DNA of 17,105 nucleotides from Gammaproteobacteria bacterium (GTDB lineage: Bacteria > Pseudomonadota > Gammaproteobacteria > Thiohalobacterales > Thiohalobacteraceae): the NCBI GenBank assembly GCA_016214925.1, contig JACRMO010000143.1:4376-21480 (forward strand). Direction: 5' to 3'. Below, piece by piece: positions 16,421-17,105 of this stretch. Position 1 is the first letter of the stretch. Each line of letters begins with the position of its first letter. The notes beneath the pieces were generated by a model. That model was not told the DNA's origin. It made no database searches and was given only the letters and a program-made list of their open reading frames with translations. A program made the translations under genes and the position numbers.

Positions 16421-16854
16421 TCCGGAAAAGCGGATCCTGTCGGCGAAACGTGCCGCATAGTAGCATGCTGGGAATCCTTCCCATCTTGCAGAATAGGGAG
16501 GGGATTGCAGTACTCGAAGCGCGCGTCGCACTGAAGTCGATGGTGAATTTTCGTCGGTTAGTTTTACGGCGGCGTTGGTTTGGACGGGTAATTGTTATGC
16601 TCGTCAACCCACTGTTATTACGTGACATGTATGTCTCTATGTTGTATTCCCTATTCCGGTCGCGTCGACATTCGTTACATTTCGATGTTGACGCATATGT
16701 CGTTTGGCTCGATCGATGCCATATAACTATCTATAATCAATGAGCTTTTATGCCAGATGTTAGGCTGTGGCATAAGTATTGCTCCTTGTAACGAAAATCG
16801 AATCCCTGCGAACAGGATGACCGCAGGTCGAACAATGTGCCGGAGGATGTTTGT
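16421..16854. other. Long intergenic leader, relatively AT-rich, before the second secreted-protein gene
   Basis: About 430 bases without a supported gene, apart from a possible N-terminal extension of the cyclodeaminase gene up to 16531. The stretch 16540-16760 is clearly richer in A/T than the rest of the window. It holds a perfect TATAAT at 16732-16737 with a poor -35 (TCGATC 16709-16714, 17-base spacer). It also holds an ECF-like pair GTAACG (16788-16793) and CGAA (16809-16812) with a 15-base spacer. Either could drive the gene that follows. A 97-codon plus-strand frame here looks like chance. Confidence 0.45.
16732..16737 (+). promoter_or_regulatory. Consensus -10 box TATAAT
   Basis: A perfect sigma-70 -10 hexamer in an AT-rich patch, 118 bases before the start of the secreted-protein gene. 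The -35 match is poor, so use by an activator-dependent promoter, or chance, are both possible. Confidence 0.35.
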
Positions 16855-17105
16855 GTGAATATCAAAAAGTCGTTGATTGCACTGAGTGTGTTCAGCATCC
16901 TGATGGGGGGTGTCTGGGAAGCCGCTGTCGCGAAGAAGGCTGATAAAGAAGAGGACTCCGTGCACCGTTGGGGGCGCTGGGCGGTTCTCTCCCCGGCTGC
17001 GGGTCAGGACGAAGCGGGTTTCATAACGATTGCTGCGAGCAATGATTTGGGGTCTTGCCAGTCGTCGGAAAATTGCCCGGGCATTAAACCGGCAGGTGAG
17101 CCAAT
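16855..17105 (+). CDS. Paralogue of the secreted Slam-cargo-like protein (partial, cut by window end)
   Basis: GTG start at 16855 with GGAGGA at 16842-16847. The 83 visible codons give a signal peptide (1-26, K-K-S-L-I-A-L-S-V-F-S-I-L, ending A-V-A), then E-D-S-V-H-R-W-G-R-W-A-V-L-S-P-A-A-G (33-50) and S-N-D-L-G-S-C-Q-S-S-E-N-C-P. These match the N-terminal block of the 438-residue protein at 10484-11800, while the signal peptides differ. The rest, including any proline run and barrel, lies outside the window. The P-A-A-G and the two cysteines of the C-x-S-S-E-N-C motif are conserved. The role is inferred from the paralogue. Confidence 0.8.
   Translation, partial: MNIKKSLIALSVFSILMGGVWEAAVAKKADKEEDSVHRWGRWAVLSPAAGQDEAGFITIAASNDLGSCQSSENCPGIKPAGEP

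Noticed and set aside
16450..16743. A 97-codon plus-strand frame in the AT-rich leader
   Set aside because: No ribosome site, no recognisable motif, and it overlaps the cyclodeaminase upstream region; composition looks random.

Overview
This is a GC-rich stretch of bacterial chromosome. Its proteins (MsrP/MsrQ with an OmpR-type two-component system, a LapG-type protease, a Slam-type outer-membrane protein with a secreted partner, and a bufferin-like peptide) suggest a Gammaproteobacterium. I cannot name a genus. No rRNA, tRNA, CRISPR array, insertion sequence or integrase was seen.

Region 1 (1-6070, plus strand) is a redox and envelope-stress block. After the last codons of a beta-propeller-like gene and a long hairpin come: a small secreted Cys-motif protein (bufferin/HvfA-like), a glutathione S-transferase-like protein, a periplasmic thioredoxin-like protein, an OmpR-family response regulator and its sensor kinase (ATGA overlap), then msrP and msrQ. 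MsrPQ repairs oxidised methionine in periplasmic proteins, and E. coli also ties msrPQ to a two-component system (HprSR). The regulator here is therefore a good candidate to control msrPQ and perhaps the upstream redox genes.

Region 2 (6074-11800) is the most interesting part. On the minus strand, a LapG-type periplasmic cysteine protease is followed by a membrane sensor with a PAS domain and an HD-GYP domain that has lost most of its metal ligands. That sensor gene carries a one-base frameshift inside an almost perfect palindrome. Divergently transcribed are a Slam-like outer-membrane barrel with an N-terminal TPR, and a secreted low-complexity protein ending in a TbpB-like/hemophilin-type barrel, as Slam cargo does. 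The secreted protein and a paralogue cut by the right edge share an N-terminal block containing P-A-A-G, a sequence resembling the di-alanine site cut by LapG. A testable reading is a surface-protein display and release system gated by a catalytically dead HD-GYP receptor.

Region 3 (11882-16420) holds two tandem PaaK/CapK-like adenylate-forming enzymes and a GT-B glycosyltransferase on the plus strand, converging on an ornithine cyclodeaminase/mu-crystallin family gene. The second PaaK-like gene has lost about 125 bp. The glycosyltransferase has a nonsense codon and a large internal deletion. This operon therefore looks to be decaying.

Region 4 (16421-17105) is a comparatively AT-rich leader of about 430 bp and the start of the second secreted-protein gene.
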